From Planctomycetota bacterium (GTDB lineage Bacteria > Planctomycetota > Phycisphaerae > Tepidisphaerales > Tepidisphaeraceae): 40,138 nucleotides of DNA. Location of the stretch: assembly GCA_039182125.1 (NCBI GenBank), contig JBCDCH010000036.1:1-40138 (forward strand). The letters are read 5' to 3'. A model generated the notes under the pieces. The model had not been told where the DNA came from. It ran no database searches and was given only the letters and a program-made list of their open reading frames with translations. Numbering within the stretch: position 1 is the first letter of the stretch; every line of letters begins with the position of its first letter. Of this stretch, positions 26,341 to 34,181 are shown piece after piece. Both the position numbers and the translations under genes were made by a program.

Positions 26341-26993
26341 CCCAGCCGGCACGCGACTGGTCCGGGCCGTTCGATACACGGGTGGACGTGCGCGTGATGA
26401 TGGGGCTCAACCGCTTCTTCACGCGGTTCTGGCATCGCAGCCGAGTGGTTCGCCCGGCACCTCGGCTACCCGACGGGCCGTTCCTCGTCACGCCCAACCA
26501 CATCAGCGGGCTCGACCCCGCGCTGGTGCAAAGCGCGGTCCCCCGGCCGATCGTGTGGATGATGACGGCGGAGTACTACGACGTGGCGTGGCTGCGTCCG
26601 TTCCTGAGACGCGTGGAAGCGATCCGCGTCGACAAGGAGATCAATGACAGCAGCGCGATCCGTGCCGCACTGGGAGCGCTCAAAGCGGGCCGAGTCGTGG
26701 GCATTTTTCCTGAGGGTCGCTTGCAGGAGCGGCGCGAACTTCGACCGCTGCAGCCGGGTGCCGTCGTGCTGGCGGCACGGTCAGGCGTGCCAATGCTTCC
26801 GGTCTGGGTGGATGGGCCGATGCGGAGCCACATTCATCGCAAGACGAACATGCTCAAGGCGTATCTCACGCCCCACCGTTGTCGGCTGGCCGTCGGCGAT
26901 TTCATCCCGGCCCCGCCACGGCGTTGCGACCCGGAGCCGACGCTCGAAACCCTCCGTGCCGCCTTGGACGGGCTTCACACGCTCTGCCGCTAA
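26337..26993 (+). CDS. plsC: 1-acyl-sn-glycerol-3-phosphate acyltransferase family protein
   Basis: A 218-residue acyltransferase. The catalytic NHxxxxD block is NHISGLD (54-60, His55 and Asp60), and the substrate-binding block is FPEGR (124-128), continuing LQERREL. PlsC adds the second acyl chain in phosphatidic acid synthesis; other glycerolipid acyltransferases share these motifs, so the exact acceptor is inferred. The ATG overlaps the truB stop by 4 nt, so the two are translated together. It is the last gene before a 413-nt spacer. Confidence 0.88.
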   Translation: MTQPARDWSGPFDTRVDVRVMMGLNRFFTRFWHRSRVVRPAPRLPDGPFLVTPNHISGLDPALVQSAVPRPIVWMMTAEYYDVAWLRPFLRRVEAIRVDKEINDSSAIRAALGALKAGRVVGIFPEGRLQERRELRPLQPGAVVLAARSGVPMLPVWVDGPMRSHIHRKTNMLKAYLTPHRCRLAVGDFIPAPPRRCDPEPTLETLRAALDGLHTLCR

Positions 26994-27199
26994 ACACAGT
27001 GGTGAACCCGATCTAGCGTGCGACAGGGTTCGGGGTCGATAATTTCCCGCGAAAAATTGCAATAAGGACTGTCCTGAAACAACCGGGGGGGTCGATGTAT
27101 GTAGTGTCAGGGAGATAGTCACGCAGCCTGGCGGAGACAGGCGGGGTTGACCGCTTGTGAGGATTGGACGGATTGAAATGTGTTTTGATGCATAAGACT
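26994..27199. other. First half of the plsC/HIT spacer, no gene seen
   Basis: No supported coding frame was found here. The stretch is visibly less GC-rich than the genes on either side. Small hairpins are possible, for example GCCTG (27126-27130) with CAGGC (27138-27142), followed at once by GCGG...CCGC (27141-27154), and GAACCC with GGGTTC near 27003-27035. A GATAAT at about 27038 resembles a -10 box but has no good -35 partner. It may be a 3' untranslated region of truB-plsC. Confidence 0.4.
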
Positions 27200-27227
27200 T
27201 TGACGAGCCTATTTGCGAAGCTAAGAT
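27200..27227 (+). promoter_or_regulatory. Sigma-70-like promoter inside the plsC/HIT spacer
   Basis: TTGACG (27200-27205) is one base from the consensus -35 box, and TAAGAT (27222-27227) matches four of six -10 positions, with 16 nt between. Transcription would start near 27234 and run toward the terminator at 27330-27365, with no coding gene between. No expression data were available. Confidence 0.4.
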
Positions 27228-27233
27228 AAGACA

Positions 27234-27365
27234 GGCAAGATAGAGAAAATGGCTCGGGCGGCAGGCAGATAGGCAAATCGAAACATCGGGGACTGCGCAC
27301 CCCACCCACGGCGCATTTTCTCCCCTCCGGAAGACACCGACCCTCACGGGCGGTGTCTTCTTTTT
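27234..27365 (+). ncRNA. Candidate small RNA of about 130 nt
   Basis: The interval lies between a promoter-like sequence and a strong intrinsic terminator, with no coding frame that looks real. GAGAAAATG (27243-27251) and CATTTTCTC (27314-27322) are exact reverse complements and would close a 60-nt domain. Inside, GCAG (27261-27264) can pair with CTGC (27293-27296). The terminator hairpin forms the 3' end. I could not match it to tmRNA, SRP RNA, RNase P RNA, 6S RNA or a known riboswitch. The alternative is a structured 3' end of the truB-plsC message. Confidence 0.4.
27330..27365 (+). terminator. Rho-independent terminator
   Basis: GAAGACACCG (27330-27339) pairs exactly with CGGTGTCTTC (27351-27360). 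CCC and GGG inside the loop extend the stem, and five T residues follow at 27361-27365. The orientation is plus only; the reverse strand lacks a T run. It is the clearest intrinsic terminator in the window. It ends either the truB-plsC transcript or the candidate small RNA and protects the convergent HIT gene. Confidence 0.88.
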
Positions 27366-27406
27366 GTACCTGCCTGGGTTTGCTGTTCGCCGTGAAGCAG
27401 ATCGCG

Positions 27407-27748
27407 TTACCCCGGCGGCCAGTCGAACGGCCGGCCGGCGAGTACATGCAGATGGAGATGAAACACCGTCTGCCCCGCTACCGAGCCGCAGTTGAACACG
27501 GTGCGGAAATCCGCCTCGCCCCGCTCGGCCATCAACTGCTTGGCGACGAGGAACAGGTGCCCGACAAGCCCAGCATCCTCGGGCGACAGATCATTGAGCG
27601 TCGGGATCACCTTTCGCGGAACCACCAGCAAATGCACCGGTGCCTGCGGCGCGATGTCGGCGAACGCGACGCAATGCTCGTCCTCATGAATCAGGTCGGC
27701 GGGAATGTCGCCGGCAATGATCTTTTCAAAAAGTGTTGGTTCGGCCAC
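27407..27748 (-). CDS. HIT family nucleotide-binding protein (HinT-like)
   Basis: A 113-residue histidine-triad protein, the typical size of HinT phosphoramidate hydrolases. The triad reads FHLHLHV with His97, His99 and His101; His99 should be the nucleophile. The N-terminal TLFEKIIAGDIPADLIHEDE and middle HLLVVPRKVIPTLNDL match the branch. The start is GTG 27748 (MAEPTLFEK); further upstream the frame runs into the permease promoter region. It is divergent from the permease gene by 34 nt and convergent with plsC. HinT hydrolyses adenosine phosphoramidates; the cell role is unclear in most bacteria. Confidence 0.9.
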   Translation of the reverse strand: MAEPTLFEKIIAGDIPADLIHEDEHCVAFADIAPQAPVHLLVVPRKVIPTLNDLSPEDAGLVGHLFLVAKQLMAERGEADFRTVFNCGSVAGQTVFHLHLHVLAGRPFDWPPG

Positions 27749-27782
27749 GGCGCTAGCATCGCACACCGGGCCGATTGTTTCC

Positions 27783-29084
27783 ATGCTCAACTTCGTCACC
27801 GAAAACGTCCGCGTCGGCCTGAAAAATCTGGCCCTGCACAAGCTCCGTTCGCTCCTGACGGCGCTTGGCATCATCTGCGGCGTCATGGCGGTCATCATCA
27901 TGGTCGCCATCGGACAGGGAGCGAAGCAAGCCGCCCGTGAGCAGATGGAGCAGCTCGGCGCGACCAACATCCTCGTCCGCTCGACCCGCCCGCCCGAGTC
28001 CACCGACGCCGGCAGCAGCCAGCGTGTGCCGATCTATGGCATCACGCAGGACGATATCGACTTGCTCGAAACCATGCCGAACATCAAGGCGATCGTGCCG
28101 CTGCGCGACGTCAAGCAAGGCGTGCTCAAGAACGATCAGGTGATGCGGGTCAACACGATCGCCACCACGCCTGACATCTTCGACGTCGTCAGCCTGCAAC
28201 TGCAACGCGGGTCGGCGTTCGACTGGAGCCAGTACGAGGAGAACGCGCGGGTCTGTGTCCTCGGGGCCGACGCGGCCAAACAGCTCTTTCCATTCTCCGA
28301 TCCGATCGATCAGACGGTGCAGGTGGGCGTGACGGGCGTGGGAACGCTCGTGCTGACCGTCGTCGGCGTGCTCGAGCCGACGGGACTGCGAGCCGGTGCC
28401 GAGGCGTCGAACATCATCGACCGTGAGATCGACCGCGACATCTACTTCCCGCTCTCGCTCGCCGACCAGACCTACGGGCCGCAGCTCAACTGGCGTGACC
28501 AAGGCGCGTTGAAGATGGAGCAGGTCGCCCGCCATGAGGTCTGGCTACAGACCGAGGGCATCGAATACGTCGAACCGACCAGTTCGATGACCGCCCACGC
28601 GCTCGGCCTACCGGATCGTCTCGATTTGCAAGTCAAGGCACCCATCCAGCTTCTCCGAGCGGCCGAGCAGGAAGAACGCAAGTTCAATTTCATCATGGGC
28701 TCGATCGCCGGCATCTCGCTGGTCGTCGGCGGCATCGGCATCATGAACATCATGCTCGCCAGCGTCACCGAACGCACCAAGGAGATCGGCATCCGCCGGG
28801 CGCTCGGTGCCAAGCAGAAGCACATCACGCTCCAGTTTCTGATCGAAACGGTGATGATCAGCGCGATCGGCGGACTGCTCGGCATCGCGGTCGGCGTGGG
28901 CGGGGCGCTGGCACTGCCGTGGATCGTCGCAAGGTTCTTCGACGGCTCGCAACCGACCGCCGTGACACTGTGGTCGGTCGTGCTCAGCTTCAGCGTCAGC
29001 GGGCTCACCGGGTTGCTCGCGGGCCTGTACCCGGCCATCCAGGCCGCCCGGCTCAACCCGATCGAAGCCCTCCGTCGCGAGTAA
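27783..29084 (+). CDS. MacB/FtsX-type ABC transporter permease
   Basis: A 433-residue permease with one N-terminal membrane helix (LTALGIICGVMAVIIMVAIG, about 27-46), a large extracytoplasmic domain (about 50-310), and three C-terminal helices within the FtsX domain (around ISLVVGGIGIMNIMLASV, ISAIGGLLGIAVGVGGALAL and SVVLSFSVSGLTGLLAGLYP). The segment ERTKEIGIRRALGAKQKHI is the characteristic FtsX-family cytoplasmic loop, and the protein ends in AARLNPIEALRRE. These proteins act as mechanotransmitters with an ATPase (MacB type) to export macrolides, lipoproteins or peptides. No ATPase gene is next to it, so its partner lies elsewhere. ATG 27783 gives the canonical N-terminus. Confidence 0.88.
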   Translation: MLNFVTENVRVGLKNLALHKLRSLLTALGIICGVMAVIIMVAIGQGAKQAAREQMEQLGATNILVRSTRPPESTDAGSSQRVPIYGITQDDIDLLETMPNIKAIVPLRDVKQGVLKNDQVMRVNTIATTPDIFDVVSLQLQRGSAFDWSQYEENARVCVLGADAAKQLFPFSDPIDQTVQVGVTGVGTLVLTVVGVLEPTGLRAGAEASNIIDREIDRDIYFPLSLADQTYGPQLNWRDQGALKMEQVARHEVWLQTEGIEYVEPTSSMTAHALGLPDRLDLQVKAPIQLLRAAEQEERKFNFIMGSIAGISLVVGGIGIMNIMLASVTERTKEIGIRRALGAKQKHITLQFLIETVMISAIGGLLGIAVGVGGALALPWIVARFFDGSQPTAVTLWSVVLSFSVSGLTGLLAGLYPAIQAARLNPIEALRRE

Positions 29085-29176
29085 AATCGGACGTTGCACA
29101 CTCCTGCGTTTCGCTGTCGCCCTTCCAACGCGTTGGCCGATTCGGTGTCTATATGTCAGCGAGTCCAGCGCGTACC

Positions 29177-29181
29177 AGGAG
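29177..29181 (+). promoter_or_regulatory. Shine-Dalgarno AGGAG fixing the start of the 65-residue membrane protein
   Basis: AGGAG at 29177-29181 lies 7 nt before ATG 29189. It favours this start over the in-frame ATG 29153 and is one of the few clear ribosome sites in the window. Confidence 0.6.
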
Positions 29182-29188
29182 TGGCAAA

Positions 29189-29386
29189 ATGTTCGCAGCC
29201 CTTTGGAACAACCGAACGCAACCGTCACAAACGCAGGAGGTTAACACCGAAGCGGACTATGTGCCGTGCATGTTCATTTTCGGGCTGGCGGCCGGTTTTT
29301 TCACGGCGCTCGCGACCGGATCCCTCGTCTTCGCCGCCGGCGGCTGCGTCGTCGGGGCGATCATCGGGTTGGCGCTGGCCGACTGA
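29189..29386 (+). CDS. Small glycine-rich membrane protein
   Basis: A 65-residue protein, MFAALWNNRTQPSQTQ then a polar stretch, followed by one or two tightly packed hydrophobic segments (about 29-62) rich in Gly and Ala (GLAAGFFTALATGSLVFAAG, then GCVVGAIIGLALAD). The Gly spacing resembles a glycine zipper, which packs helices in membranes. No family was recognised. It has a good AGGAG ribosome site. Its last 26 nt overlap the convergent PhoD-like gene. It follows the permease by 104 nt on the same strand. Confidence 0.55.
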   Translation: MFAALWNNRTQPSQTQEVNTEADYVPCMFIFGLAAGFFTALATGSLVFAAGGCVVGAIIGLALAD

Positions 29387-30353
29387 TCGACCAGGTGTCC
29401 GACACGGCGATCTCGCCATCCACACGGCGCAACGTCGCGGTTACCGTGCCGGCTTGCCAGTCGATTTCCAAAAGCCCAAAGTTCGCCTCACCGATCGGCT
29501 CGCCGACGCGATGGACATTCGGTTCGTTCACCGGCGATCGACGGTTTTGGTTGAGCGCACTGCTGGTGATGTCGCGCAGACCGCTCACCGTGCTGATCTC
29601 TCCGTGGTGACGGTCGCCGCTGATGACGACAACATTTCCTGCTTCCGTGAGCATCTTCATCAACCGCTCGCGCTGCTCGGGAAAGTTCGCCCACTTCTCG
29701 AAGCGATGCTCCTCGGCGAGCACCTGAATGCTGCTGCACACGACTCGCAGGTCCGCCGGCTCCGCAAGCCGCGCTTCGAGCCAAGCCCATTGGGCATCGC
29801 CGAGCATCTCGCCGGGGCCGGGAACGTAATGGCGACGGTCGTTGATCCGCTCGGTCTTGATCGGATCGCGGAAGTAGCGGGTGTCGAGCAGGATCACCTG
29901 CAAGCGCTGGCCGGGCTCACCGAAAGTCTCGGCGTGATAGATCCCCTCGCGTTCCCGCCGCGGGTCGGTCTCTGAGACGCCCTGCCAGTCGAGCGCGATC
30001 TGTTGCGCCTCGGCCCGAAGGTGCCACTCCTTGCCCGCGTCGTTTCGGCCGTAGTCGTGGTCGTCCCATGTCGCGAGCAGCGGCACCTTGCGGCGTAGCT
30101 CCGCGAAGACCGGATGGCTTTCCAGTTGTGCGTACTTCGCGCGGAACTCGTCGAGATCGTCGGTGTCGGCGTAGACGTTGTCGCCGAGCATGATTAAGAG
30201 ATCCGGCTCCGCCGCCGCCACCGCATCCCAGATCGGCATCGGCCGGTCTTCTCGGGCACACGAGCCGAACGCGATCCGGTCCACTGTCTCAGGGGCCGGC
30301 GGCATGGAGACGAGCAACGACAAAAACAGCGTAACTAGCATGGGCTTGACCAT
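29361..30353 (-). CDS. PhoD-like phosphodiesterase/alkaline phosphatase
   Basis: A 330-residue metallophosphatase of the PhoD family. Motifs include FGSCARED (29-36), LGDNVYAD (56-63, metal-binding Asp58 and Asn59), TWDDHDYG (95-102) and SGDRHHGEI near the end. The N-terminus (MVKPMLVTLFLSLLVSMPPA) is a likely signal peptide, so it should act in the periplasm or be exported. PhoD enzymes use iron/calcium to cleave phosphate mono- or diesters. This one is shorter than Bacillus PhoD and lacks its leading Ig-like domain. ATG 30353 is used; ATG 30341 is four codons in. The SMC gene ends 34 nt upstream. The 3' end overlaps the small membrane protein gene. Confidence 0.85.
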   Translation of the reverse strand: MVKPMLVTLFLSLLVSMPPAPETVDRIAFGSCAREDRPMPIWDAVAAAEPDLLIMLGDNVYADTDDLDEFRAKYAQLESHPVFAELRRKVPLLATWDDHDYGRNDAGKEWHLRAEAQQIALDWQGVSETDPRREREGIYHAETFGEPGQRLQVILLDTRYFRDPIKTERINDRRHYVPGPGEMLGDAQWAWLEARLAEPADLRVVCSSIQVLAEEHRFEKWANFPEQRERLMKMLTEAGNVVVISGDRHHGEISTVSGLRDITSSALNQNRRSPVNEPNVHRVGEPIGEANFGLLEIDWQAGTVTATLRRVDGEIAVSDTWSISRPAPTR

Positions 30354-30387
30354 ACCCGTGGAACGTGAGCAGCATGTGAGCAGTCGG

Positions 30388-33300
30388 CTACGCCAACGCG
30401 GCTTCCTTGGCGATCTCACCTTCGTTGCCGACCTGATCGAACTTGACAGCGACCTTCTTGCTGACGCCCTTCTGCTGCATCGTCACGCCATAGAGCACGT
30501 CGGCGATCTGCATCGTGCGCTTGCTGTGGGTGATAACGATGAACTGCGAACGGTCGAGAAACGCCTCGATGATGCCGTTGAAGCGGACGTTGTTCGCCTC
30601 GTCGAGCGCGGCGTCGACCTCGTCGAGGATGCAGAACGGCGACGGCTTGCTCTTGAAAATCGCCATGAGCAGCGCGATGCACGTCATGGTCTTTTCGCCA
30701 CCCGAGAGCTGCGAGATGGACGCGGGCTGCTTGCCGGGCGGACGGGCAATAATCTCGATGCCGGCGTCGAGGGGATCGACGCGCTTCATGATCGGCCCGG
30801 TCGTCGGGTCGCCGTCGGGGCGGACGGCCTTCTTGTCTTCGAGCTCGGTCTCGAGAAACAGGTCGGCCTTGCCACCGCCGAAGAGCTTGCGGAACATCCC
30901 CTGGAACTCCTCGCGCACGATCTCGAACGTCTGCTCGAATCGCTTGCCCGATTCGGTGTTGAGTTCGGCGATGAGTTCGACGAGCGCGGCCTTGCCTTCT
31001 TCGAGATCGGCGACCTGCTCGGCCAACTCGGCGGCGCGAGCTTCGAGGTTCTCTTGGTCTTCGATCGCGTCGAGATTGACGTTGCCCAACCGCGCGACCC
31101 GGCCGCGCAGATCCTTGATCTCCGCGGCGATCGCGGCCCAATCGGTGTCGTCGTCCTCGTCAGCCTCGCGGCGTTCATACTCCACCGGAAGATCGATTTC
31201 AGCTTCCTCGGCGGTCCGCTGCACGAGCGATTCGAGACGTACGTTGCGGTCGTTCTGCTTGAGCTCCAGGTCGCGCAACTGCTGATCGACATCGGCGAGC
31301 CGTTCACGCAGGTCCATCGCGCCGTGCTCGTGCGTCTCGACGGCTTCGCGGGCGGCGGTGAGTTGTTCGCCGAGTTCGGTGACACGGGCGGCGAGGCCGC
31401 CGATGATCGCGTCGGCTTCGGACTGGTGCTTGGTCGCTTCGGCAAGTTCAGCCTCGGCGGCCGTGCGCCGTTCGCCCGCCGTCGACTGCGACTTCTGCAA
31501 CCGTTCAACCTGGGCGGCCAACTCGCGATCGATGCCCTTCATCCGCTCGGTCGCTTCACGCGCGGCGAGCTGGCGTTGCTGGACCTGGCTCAACGCGACC
31601 CGCGCGGCGGTGAGCATCTCGGCAAGTTCGGCGACTTCCGCGCCGGCCGCGGCGAGATCCGTGCCACGGCCTTCGACGTTGGCCAGCCGTGTGTCACGAT
31701 CGGCGATGAGCTTGTCCCGTAAGGCCGACTGGGTTTGCTCGTCGGTGTCGAGTTGTGTCGCAGACGCGGTGATCTTTTCCAGTTCGCCGGCCAAAACCGG
31801 CTGTTCGCTCTGCAGCGCGGTGATCTGGTCGCCCGTCCGGGATCGTTTGCTCGTGAGTTCGACCTTGCGGCCGTTGGTTTCGTAGCTCGCTTGCCGGAGC
31901 GTGGCGAGTTCGCCTTCGAGCTGTTTGGCTTCGGCGTTGTCGCGCTCGAGCCGACCGACGAGTTCGTCGATGTGGCGGTCGGCGTCGGCGATCTGGTTGG
32001 CGAGCGCGTCGAGCTCGGAGCGACGCGAGATCAGGCCGGCCGACGCGTTCATCGGGCCGACGCGGAGTGTGCCATCGGCTTCGAGCACTTCGCCCTGCGC
32101 GGTGACATACCGCCAGCCGTTCGGGCCGTTGTCGTGCAACGCGAGCGCTTCGGCGACGGTCCTGACCACGGCGGTCGTCCCGAGAAGTCGCTCGGCGATA
32201 CGGCGATCGTCCGGCTCGACACGTACCAGATCCAACGCCAATCGAACGCGCTGCGGGAAGGCCGACCAATCGACCTCGGCCGGAGGCGTCCAACCGTTGG
32301 GCCGAATCACGTTGACGCGGCCGGGCAGTTGGGCGAAGGCTTCGGCATGCTCCGCGGCAGCCGCAGCGTCGGAGGCGATCAGCCATTGATCCCGGCCGAA
32401 CAACGCCGCCTCGATCGGCAACGCGTGCTCGACATCGACACGCAGAATGTCGGCGACGAGGCCACGGATGAACGGGAAGTCCGATTCACGCCGTTCGAGG
32501 ACCGACTGCACCGCCTCGGACACGCCCTCGTGGTGCGCTTCGAGGTCGTCGAGCACCTTGCGGCGTGAGGCGAGGCCGGAGCGATGTTCACGGTGACGTG
32601 CGATCTCGGCCGAGAGTTCGCCGATCTGCTCGCCAAGTTGGGCGGATTGGGCACGGACGGCCTCGGCTTGCGCCTGCTGCTCTGCATGTTCGGCTTCGAC
32701 GGCTTCGAGCTCAACGCGGATCGCTTCGGCGGCGGCTTCGGCTTCGGCAAGCTCGGCCTCGACGACGCCGCGGCGTGCTTCCAAACGCTCGCGTTGGGCT
32801 TCGTGGTTACGCCGTTCGACTTCGATGTTGCTCAGGCGATTCTCGGCCCGGTTGATGTCGCCGGTCAGCGAGTTGATCGCGGCACGGTCCTCGGCGATCT
32901 GGCGGTCGAGCTCGTTCTGACGATTCTGTGCCGCGCGGTGGGCGTCGGACTTGCCGTCGATCTCGGCGCGACGTTCGGCGAGCAGGCGGCCGACCTCGGT
33001 CAGTTCCAACTCCGATGTCTGCAAGTCCGCCGCATTCTTCTCGCGCTTGGTCGATGCGGCGGCGAGGTCGTCGGCGATCGTCTGGGCCTGGCGATCGAGT
33101 TCGGCAAGTTGGTTCTCGGCAAACCGCTGCGCCTGGCGGGCACGGTCGAGCTTGGCCTGTTGCTGGACTTTTTCGTGCTCGGTCTTCTGCCGAGCGGCGG
33201 AAAGCTCCTCGGCTTCCTGGCGCTTCGCATCACGCTGTTGCTCGGCGGTGCGCAGGCCACCAGCCAAGTCATCCCGACGGAAAGTCGCTTCCTCGCGCTT

Positions 33301-34119
33301 CTTTGCAAACGCCTCGAGCTTCTCGACGTGGCCGGCGTACTCGTTGAGCGCATGGGCCAGACGAAGCTCGGCAAGCCGGGCGGTGAGTTCCTTGTAGTTG
33401 CGAGCTTTGCCGGCCTGCATCTTGACGCTGCGTAGCTGCTTCTCGACTTCCTCAGTAATGTCGTGAAGGCGCAGGAGGTTGGCGTCGACCTTCTCGAGCT
33501 TGCGGGTGGCTTCTTTCTTGCGCTGCTTGAACCGCGAGATGCCGGCGGCTTCCTCGAAGATCAACCGACGCTCGGCGGGGTTGGCGTCGAGCATCTGCGC
33601 GACGCGGCCCTGCTCGATCACGCTGTACGCATCAACGCCGACGCCGGTGTCGAGGAAGAGATCACGAGTGTCCTTGAGCCGGGCGTTCTTGCCGTTGATC
33701 TTGTACTTGCTGGTACCGTCGCGGAAGAGAATGCGCGTGACCGACGTCTGCTCGGTGTCGACATGGAGGAAACGCTTGCCGTCGGGATCGTCCGCATTAA
33801 GTGGGTTGTCGAAGACGAGCGTGACTTCGGCGAAGCTGGCCGGCTTGCGGTCGGCACTGCCGTTGAAAATCACGTCCATCATCGCCCCGCCACGCAGGCT
33901 CTTGGCGGACTGCTCGCCGAGGACCCACTTGACGGCGTCGACGACGTTGGACTTACCACAACCGTTGGGCCCGACGACGCCGGTGATCGGCTGATCGAAC
34001 TCGAACTCGATGCGATCGGCGAAGCTCTTGAAGCCCTGAACGATGAGCTTGGCCAAGCGCAAACGCGGCGATGCGTTGGCCAGTTCGAGACGGACGGCTT
34101 CGTGATTGCGTTGGGTCAT
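30388..34119 (-). CDS. smc: Chromosome segregation/condensation protein SMC
   Basis: A 1243-residue SMC ATPase. Walker A is GPNGCGKS (50-57) in the N-terminal head, followed by a long coiled coil, a hinge near residues 520-660 (FIRGLVADILRVD, LPGRVNVIRP), the returning coiled coil, then the signature LSGGEKTM and Walker B FCILDEVDAALDEAN. SMC dimers bind ScpA/ScpB and extrude DNA loops for chromosome segregation. About 22 extra residues precede the usual MxxLxxxGFKSF start; ATG 34119 is backed by GGAGGA at 34134-34129, whereas a TTG at 34056 would give the canonical N-terminus. The C-terminus has a short extension (GVSKKVAVKFDQVGNEG). Confidence 0.95.
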   Translation of the reverse strand: MTQRNHEAVRLELANASPRLRLAKLIVQGFKSFADRIEFEFDQPITGVVGPNGCGKSNVVDAVKWVLGEQSAKSLRGGAMMDVIFNGSADRKPASFAEVTLVFDNPLNADDPDGKRFLHVDTEQTSVTRILFRDGTSKYKINGKNARLKDTRDLFLDTGVGVDAYSVIEQGRVAQMLDANPAERRLIFEEAAGISRFKQRKKEATRKLEKVDANLLRLHDITEEVEKQLRSVKMQAGKARNYKELTARLAELRLAHALNEYAGHVEKLEAFAKKREEATFRRDDLAGGLRTAEQQRDAKRQEAEELSAARQKTEHEKVQQQAKLDRARQAQRFAENQLAELDRQAQTIADDLAAASTKREKNAADLQTSELELTEVGRLLAERRAEIDGKSDAHRAAQNRQNELDRQIAEDRAAINSLTGDINRAENRLSNIEVERRNHEAQRERLEARRGVVEAELAEAEAAAEAIRVELEAVEAEHAEQQAQAEAVRAQSAQLGEQIGELSAEIARHREHRSGLASRRKVLDDLEAHHEGVSEAVQSVLERRESDFPFIRGLVADILRVDVEHALPIEAALFGRDQWLIASDAAAAAEHAEAFAQLPGRVNVIRPNGWTPPAEVDWSAFPQRVRLALDLVRVEPDDRRIAERLLGTTAVVRTVAEALALHDNGPNGWRYVTAQGEVLEADGTLRVGPMNASAGLISRRSELDALANQIADADRHIDELVGRLERDNAEAKQLEGELATLRQASYETNGRKVELTSKRSRTGDQITALQSEQPVLAGELEKITASATQLDTDEQTQSALRDKLIADRDTRLANVEGRGTDLAAAGAEVAELAEMLTAARVALSQVQQRQLAAREATERMKGIDRELAAQVERLQKSQSTAGERRTAAEAELAEATKHQSEADAIIGGLAARVTELGEQLTAAREAVETHEHGAMDLRERLADVDQQLRDLELKQNDRNVRLESLVQRTAEEAEIDLPVEYERREADEDDDTDWAAIAAEIKDLRGRVARLGNVNLDAIEDQENLEARAAELAEQVADLEEGKAALVELIAELNTESGKRFEQTFEIVREEFQGMFRKLFGGGKADLFLETELEDKKAVRPDGDPTTGPIMKRVDPLDAGIEIIARPPGKQPASISQLSGGEKTMTCIALLMAIFKSKPSPFCILDEVDAALDEANNVRFNGIIEAFLDRSQFIVITHSKRTMQIADVLYGVTMQQKGVSKKVAVKFDQVGNEGEIAKEAALA

Positions 34120-34128
34120 CGGCGGGTG

Positions 34129-34134
34129 TCCTCC
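34129..34134 (-). promoter_or_regulatory. Shine-Dalgarno GGAGGA for smc
   Basis: GGAGGA on the minus strand lies 9 nt before ATG 34119. It supports the longer SMC N-terminus over the TTG at 34056. Confidence 0.6.
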
Positions 34135-34181
34135 ATGACGATTCACATAACAGGGTGCGACGATCGGCTCGGCCGAACGTG

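Noticed and set aside
27255-27305. Resemblance to a class I cyclic-di-GMP riboswitch (GGCAAA, GAAA, GGGGAC segments)
   Set aside because: The short blocks occur in a similar order, but the required stems do not form around them, and no gene on the same strand follows before the terminator.
29182-29200. Sigma-54 promoter-like TGGCA at the small membrane protein start
   Set aside because: It overlaps the start codon and lacks the second TTGC element, so it cannot be a working promoter for that gene.
29094-29975. A 293-codon plus-strand frame across the small membrane protein and the PhoD-like gene
   Set aside because: Its second half is antisense to the PhoD catalytic motifs. The real small gene is in another frame with a proper ribosome site.
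30178-31722. A 514-codon plus-strand frame opposite PhoD-like and smc genes
   Set aside because: Antisense to the conserved SMC head motifs. Its heptad-like look comes from the coiled coil on the other strand.
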